NCBI GenBank assembly: GCA_032622095.1 | Contig: CP136067.1 | Location: 126,453,030 to 126,517,029 of the forward strand | Direction of reading: 5' to 3' | Source: Siphonodentalium dalli | Lineage: Eukaryota > Mollusca > Scaphopoda > Gadilida > Siphonodentaliidae | DNA length: 64,000 nt | Translations under genes and position numbers: made by a program | Notes under the pieces: generated by a model | Database searches by the model: none | What the model saw: only the letters and a program-made list of their open reading frames with translations | Told to the model about the DNA's origin: nothing | In this document: one piece after another, positions 58,285-64,000 of the stretch | Numbering within the stretch: the stretch's first letter is position 1 | Layout of the letters: the number at the start of each line of letters is the position of its first letter

Positions 58285-61200
58285 GTAAGTCATGTGTTTA
58301 TTCGTGTTGTTTTCCAGCCTGTGTTCGAGAAAATAATCCCATAACGGGCTTATTTTAATGAGCGAAATAAGCTCATATTGGAATTATTAAGACTCATTAT
58401 ATATGTATGCTATATTTGAACATAAAACAAGGATGTTAAAACAGTCCAATGTGGGATTATTTCCATAAGAAATAAGCCCATATTGGTATTATTTAATCCA
58501 CCTTTGTTCATCGCAACATATATTCTCGTAAAAATAGGTTCATATTGGACCTAAAGATTCACATAGGTTCATATTGGACTTATTCGATTCTGAAATAAAC
58601 CCACAGTGAACTACTACCCGCTATTCAGCTAAATGGCATGGGCCACAGTTAAAACACATTTTAAAGAGCGTGAGTCTGGTATGTCGTGTCGATGAAAACA
58701 TTGAGGTTAAATAATGCCAGTATGAGCTTAATTCGCTCATTAAAATAAGCCCGTTATGTGCTTATTTTTATGAGAACAGGATGAAACATGTCCTCGTGCA
58801 AATAGCTTCATATTGGACCTACATGTAACTATTCACAGGTATATGTTGGAACTATCTGATTCTGAAATAAGTACATACTGAGTCCCTTATTCCGTTGAAT
58901 GGCGCCAAACACCTTACAAAGAGCGTAGCTTTGGTATGTTGTGTTTATGAAAAAAGGCAGATTAAATCATTCCGATATGGGCTCATTTCGTATGTAAATA
59001 GTCCCATATTGTACTGTGTTTTAAACAGACTGTTCCCCAAAATTCCGCACATTATCTGCTTATAAATAATTTATTTTAGGTAGATAATCCGATTAGAATG
59101 TCCTCATTTTCAGTCCATAATGTGCTGAAAATGAGAATATTTTAGTCATATTATCGACTCATAACGGGCAATTCAGATTATGTGCGGACAATCACACAAC
59201 TAAGCCAACCCATAACTTTTCAGATGTACGCTATTTAAAGACATAATATGGATTTGTTCGGGTATGTGAAACTGATAAGTTAGCATTCAGGCGCTATGTC
59301 AATTGGAGGAATGTAGCATTTTAGTAACATATGGCAATAGTCCCATATTGTACTGCTTTAAAAGCCGAGATTTAGGTCAATATAGAGCTTATATATATTG
59401 CGATTAAATAATGCCAAAATTATCGCTCGTTAAAATACGGCCGTTAAGTGCTTATTTTCACGAAAATAGCTTGACATCTGCATGGCAAGTGTTGAGTTGT
59501 TTAATCGTGTTGTTTTCCAGCCTGTTGACGTGAAAATAAGCACACCACGTGCCTATCTCATATTGTTATGTGCTTATTTTCATGAGAACATGGTGACGTC
59601 TGCATGGTAAGTCTTGAGTTGGTTTATTTGTGTTGTGCCACAACACGAATTGCTAAAATAAGCATGACGAGCTTATCGCATATTGAAATATCTATATAGG
59701 GCTGTTATAATAACCAGCGTTTAGGCCCATATGAAGCTTATTTAGTTTTCAAATAATGGCAGTTTGCAGTCTGTTTTCGTGAAAATAAACACCAAACAGG
59801 ACTTATTTTAATGAGCGAAATAAGCTCATACAGAGGTATAATTTAACTTAATATGTATACATGTACGCTATATATATATGGACCTATAATCGCGGTTTTT
59901 TAAACAGACAATATCAGACTGTTCTATCGAACTAGTCCCATATTGGTATTATTCAATCTAATTTGTTTTCATCGCAACATATCCTCATGTAAATAGGTTC
60001 ATATTTGACCTTTAAGTATTCACATAGGTTCTTTTGATTCTGATATAAGTCCACAGTAAGCTTATAGCCATTATTCGGTTGAATGGTGAGGGCAGCATTG
60101 ACTATAAAGAGCTTGAATCTGGTAGGTTGTGTCGATGAAAAAAGCTAGATTAATAATACTGATATGGGTTTATTTCAGTAAAAACAATAAAATTAGGGTA
60201 GCTTTGGTAAGTAAGTGATAAACTAATGTAGATAAAATAATGCCAATATGGGCTTATTTCTTATGTAAATAGTCCCATATTGTACCGTTTTAAACAGCCT
60301 GTTCCCCAAATTCCCGCACATTATCTGCTTATATAAAAAGTAAATATTCTAGGTAGATAATCTGCTTATGAACGCTCTCATTTTGAGTCGATAATGTGCT
60401 GAAAATTATACCAAATTAGTCACATTTTCGCCTCATAATGGAACAATTCTAAGCAGATTATGAGCGGACAATGACACAACTAAGCCAACCCACAGCTTAT
60501 CAGATGTACGCACTTTAAAGACATATTATGGACTTGTACGGGTATGTGAAACTGATAAGTTAGCATTCAGGCGCTATGTCAAGTAAATCGACCGTACCTC
60601 TCCATAGAAATCATTGTCTGAACTACGCTCAATTGTAAATATTTACTTCTGGAATCGGGACTATTGGCGACAATACGGGCTTATATCATATTATTATGTG
60701 CCTATTTTCACGAGAACAGTCTTGAGTTGGTTTATTTGTGTTGTATTCCACAACACAAATTGCAAAAATAATCATAAGATGTTCTTATCGCATATTGAAA
60801 TATCCCATATAGGGCTGTTATAATACTCAAATAATCAAATAATGACAATATGCAGCTTGTTCTCGTAAAAATAAGCTCATAACGGGCTTATTTTAATGAG
60901 CGAATTAAGCTCATACTGCCATTATTGAAACTAAACGCGATTTTTAAAGCAGTCAAATGTTGGACTATTTCTATGTAAGCCCATATTGGTATTATTTAAT
61001 CTACTTTTTTTCATCTCAACATATCCTCAGGTTTATATTGGACCTAAATATTCACACAGTTCATATTGGACTTATTTTATTCTGAAATAAGCCCACGGTG
61101 AGCGTATACCAGTTATTCCGTAGAATGGCGCGGGCCACAGTGAAAATACCTTCTAAAGAGCGTGAATCTAGTAAGTTATCTCGATGAGAATAGGTAGATA

Positions 61201-62552
61201 GATTAAATAGTGCCAATATGGGCATATTTCGTATGGAAATAGTCCCATGTTAGACTGTCTTAAAACCCGCATTTTCTGTCCATATCGTATACTGCGGTTA
61301 AATAATGCCAATATTTAGTTCATAATAACATGGCGTTTATGTGCTTATTTTCACGAGAACAGTCTGCATGTTGACATTATTTGAAAACTGAAATACGCTC
61401 CATAAGGCCTAAACGCTAGTTATTAAAACAGCCTTACATGTACATGTATATGGGTTATTTCAATATGAGGAAAACCCGTATTGTGCTTATTTTCACGAGA
61501 ACACGATTAAACAACTCAAGACTTGTCATGCTGTTCTCATGAAAATAAGTACAAAACGGACATATTTTAATGCGCGATATAAGCTGATATTGGAATTATT
61601 TTGCCACAATATACGCTCAATATGGATCTAACACACTGTTTTTATAAATAAAACAGTACAATATGGGATTATTTCCATACATATCAAGCCGAAATTGAAA
61701 TGATTTAATCTGCCTCTTTTCATCGACACGACTTACCAATTTCACGATCTTTATAATGTTTTCACTGCGGCCATAACGGAATAACGATTTAAGCTCACTA
61801 TGGAGTTATTTCATAATCAAATTATTTCAAATATCAACCTATGCGAATAGCTACATGTAGGTCCAATTTGAACCTATTTGCACGACGATGTGTTTCATCC
61901 TGTTCTCGTAAAAATAAGCACATAACGCTGCGAAACGGGCTTATTTTAATGAGCGAATTAAGCTCCCATTGTCATTATTTAACAACCTAAACTTGTTTAT
62001 CGACATGCAGCCTGTTCTCCCAAAAACCCGCAGATTATCTGCTTATACATAAACATTTTTAGGTAGATAATATGCTTAGAATCTCATAAATTTAAGTCGA
62101 TAATGTGCTGAAAATGAGACAACTTTAGTCAAATTATCGACTGCCAATGAGTCGATTGTAATCAGATTGTGTACAGAAAATGACACAAATAAGCCAACTC
62201 AAGGCTTTCATGTGTATGTTCTTTATAGCATGTGTTTTCAATGTGGCCGCGCCATAAAACGAAATGACGGATATGATCTATTATCTGCTTATTTCACAAT
62301 AAAATGTACCTATTTCACATTATAGGCCGATTATGTGCCTATTTGAGGGAGGATATGTTGCGACACGACATACCAGATTCACGCTCTTTATAATGTGTTT
62401 TAACTGCGGCTCGCTTCATTCAACTAAATAACGGGTATAAACTCACTAATGGCTTATTTCCGAATCAATTAAGTCCATTGAAACATATGTTAATATGTAT
62501 GCCCAATATGACCTATTTTCGCGAGGATAAGTTGCGATGAAAAACGGTAGAT
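58285..62552. repeat. AT-rich inverted-module mosaic, third block
   Basis: Continues the family of 52680-55121. Hairpin modules lie near 59035-59225, 60305-60505 and 62015-62350. Module junctions differ from copy to copy, so this is not a simple tandem satellite. Confidence 0.8.
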
Positions 62553-63039
62553 TTAAAGGTACTCAATCCGTAAAGAGGGTCCCCATCTCAACAGATTCCA
62601 ACAACAACAATCCGATCAGAGGGTCCTATATTACTATTTCTTTGGCTTTGGGGGTAAAAAATATTTGATTCGAGTCGAGGAACCCATCAAACAAAGCTCA
62701 GAGTTATTAGATATTGATTTTTGAAATTTGTTAATTGCTCGAGATGAGTACTAATAACTGCCGTCAATTTGGTATCCTGCTCGAGATTTTACGCCAAAAC
62801 TCTATTCAAACAGACAAGGATGGATAACTCTATAATCAAGTGGTAATAATAACGAAATTTTGACTGTCTTCTGGGCCAGAAAGAATTCCCGATAATGAAA
62901 AATAATAGATTTCTAAAATCGATATCTAACAAATCTGAGCTTTGATGGGTGACTTCCTCGACTCGAATCAAATATTTTTGACCCCCGAAGCCATTGAAAT
63001 AGTAATTGAGAGGAGTTTTATCGGATTGAGTACCTTTAA
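62553..63039. mobile_element. TTAA-flanked foldback MITE
   Basis: Ends TTAAAGGTACTCAATCCG (62553) and its exact inverse (to 63039). The arms remain alike inward (AGTATTATTT-type blocks, CTCGACTCGAA, AATATCTAACAA). The flanks (GGTAGAT and TAATGTCAATATGGG) match a continuous module seen elsewhere (for example 53941-53960), so the empty site can be read from paralogues. The TTAA target suggests piggyBac-type mobilisation, but the terminal bases are not the usual piggyBac CCC, so the class is open. A half copy is at 9660-9984. Confidence 0.85.
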
Positions 63040-63310
63040 TAATGTCAATATGGGAGATAGTCCCATATATATTGGACTGTTTTATAAACTGAGTTTTAGG
63101 TCCATATAGAGCGTATATTGTGATTAAATAATACCAATATGGGCTTATATCGCTCATTAAAATAAGACCGTTACGTGCTTATTTTTATGGAAACCATACA
63201 TGTACTCCCATAGTGTACGTTTATCTCCACACAGAGCCTATATTGATATGAGCTTATTTCGCTCATTAAAATAAGCCGGGAGTGTGGCTATTTTCACGAG
63301 AACAGGCTGT
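63040..63310. repeat. AT-rich inverted-module mosaic, last block
   Basis: Modules TAGTCCCATATA, TTAGGTCCATATAGAGCG, TATCGCTCATTAAAATAAG and TTTTCACGAGAACAGGCTG, ending near 63310. Confidence 0.8.
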
Positions 63311-63685
63311 GAAGTAGCATATACATGTACTATACATTCCTTTTTCATATACATATGTTGTACTTCCGTATATATTCATATTAAAATATTCTTCATATTT
63401 CATACAGAATACTATATCATTATGTACAACTACAATTTACCATATCTTATCCTAATTTAATTAAAGGTTTAAACCAAAACATAGTTCGTACTTTAATTGG
63501 GTCGGGTTGTTCCGGGTCGCTTGGTGTCGGTTGTGCCTGGGGCGGATGGTCCCGTTCCTGTATATACAAGTATATACATGTGTATATAGTACATCTGACT
63601 ACAGACCGAATCGGGACCACAGGGACAACTCGCGCGGGCGTATGTTAGGATGGGTTGTCCAGATTTTCCGGGGCTGGTTGTCTCA
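63311..63685. other. Unassigned sequence
   Basis: AT-rich then GC-richer sequence with no recognised gene. The open frame beginning at 63507 has no domain pattern. Confidence 0.5.
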
Positions 63686-64000
63686 CGTTTGTATTAGCTC
63701 ACCTGAGACGAAGTCTCCGGTGGAGCTATTGTCATCACTCTTCGTCCGTCGTCCGTCCATCGTCCGGCCGTCCGTCCATCCGTCCGTCTACAATTCTTTG
63801 AACATCTTCTCCTCTGGAACCATGAAACCGAATGGGTTCATATTTGGTGTGTATGTTTCCTAGGTGACTCTCATTCAGATTTGTTCAAATGAGGACACTG
63901 GGTCAAATAGTTGCGAAGCCAGGGCCATAACTCTTTGCCACCATAGTAATTCTTACAACGACTTCTCAAATTTCATTGGGCCGAATGGGTTCGTATTTGA
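63686..64000 (+). repeat. GTCCGTC-type dispersed repeat, cut by window end
   Basis: Starts TTAGCTCACCTGAGACGAAG, with the inverse-related CGGTGGAGCTA, then a CGTCCGTCCGTC-rich stretch and a unique part (AACATCTTCTCCTCTGGAAC). I know similar repeats from mollusc genomes, from memory only. Confidence 0.65.

Noticed and set aside
63507-63863. 118-codon ORF at the window end
   Set aside because: Runs into the GTCCGTC repeat (Arg/Pro/Ser-rich translation), so it is a chance frame.

Overview
The window looks like gene-poor, repeat-saturated chromosomal DNA of an animal, most likely a marine invertebrate. The metazoan-type LTR retrotransposons, a CR1/L2-like LINE tail, TA- and TTAA-flanked MITEs, a tRNA-derived SINE and a terminal CCGTCCGTC-rich repeat of a kind I associate with molluscs (from memory, not searched) all point that way. 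I find no convincing host gene, no rRNA and no functional tRNA gene. Almost all coding sequence belongs to mobile elements.

Layout. (a) 1-8375: an apparently intact Ty3/gypsy-type LTR retrotransposon (element A), with its 5' LTR cut by the window edge. It has a tRNA-Pro-type primer site, an extra ORF resembling an SGNH hydrolase upstream of gag, and gag with one zinc knuckle. Pol is reached through a textbook -1 frameshift signal (GGGAAAC plus a predicted H-type pseudoknot). The 151 comparable LTR bases are identical, so insertion is recent. (b) 8376-16722: a mosaic of MITEs, short tandem arrays, a foldback element (FB1, 10629-12247) and a SINE. (c) 16723-30271: a second, older LTR retrotransposon (element B). 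Its LTRs differ by roughly 2-3%, its gag and pol carry stops and frameshifts, and it has an accessory ORF with C2H2 zinc-finger motifs after pol. Its 3' LTR is split by a 3.86-kb segment with inverted termini (25792-29648). (d) 30272-33838: a broken piggyBac-like transposase start, a small TA-flanked MITE and unassigned sequence.

(e) 33839-46640: a large satellite array with a 538-bp higher-order unit. Two near-identical 4,129-bp blocks (362 + 7 x 538) lie in tandem. The left edge is abrupt and the right edge decays. (f) 46660-63310: an AT-rich mosaic of inverted, AATAAGC-rich modules, including about seven copies of a 100-bp hairpin. It is interrupted by a foldback element with array-filled arms (FB2, 47918-51588), by a LINE 3' fragment (55122-58284) that itself contains a third foldback (FB3, 55473-57725), and by a TTAA-type foldback MITE (62553-63039). 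(g) 63686-64000: a GTCCGTC-type dispersed repeat.

The most notable themes are these. Three independent foldback elements have inverted arms filled with different tandem arrays, and two of them have insertion sites that can be reconstructed from flanking sequence. The two LTR elements carry accessory ORFs beyond gag-pol. The 538-bp satellite has an extra 4.1-kb level of organisation. Positions of repeat boundaries are read by eye and may be off by a few bases.
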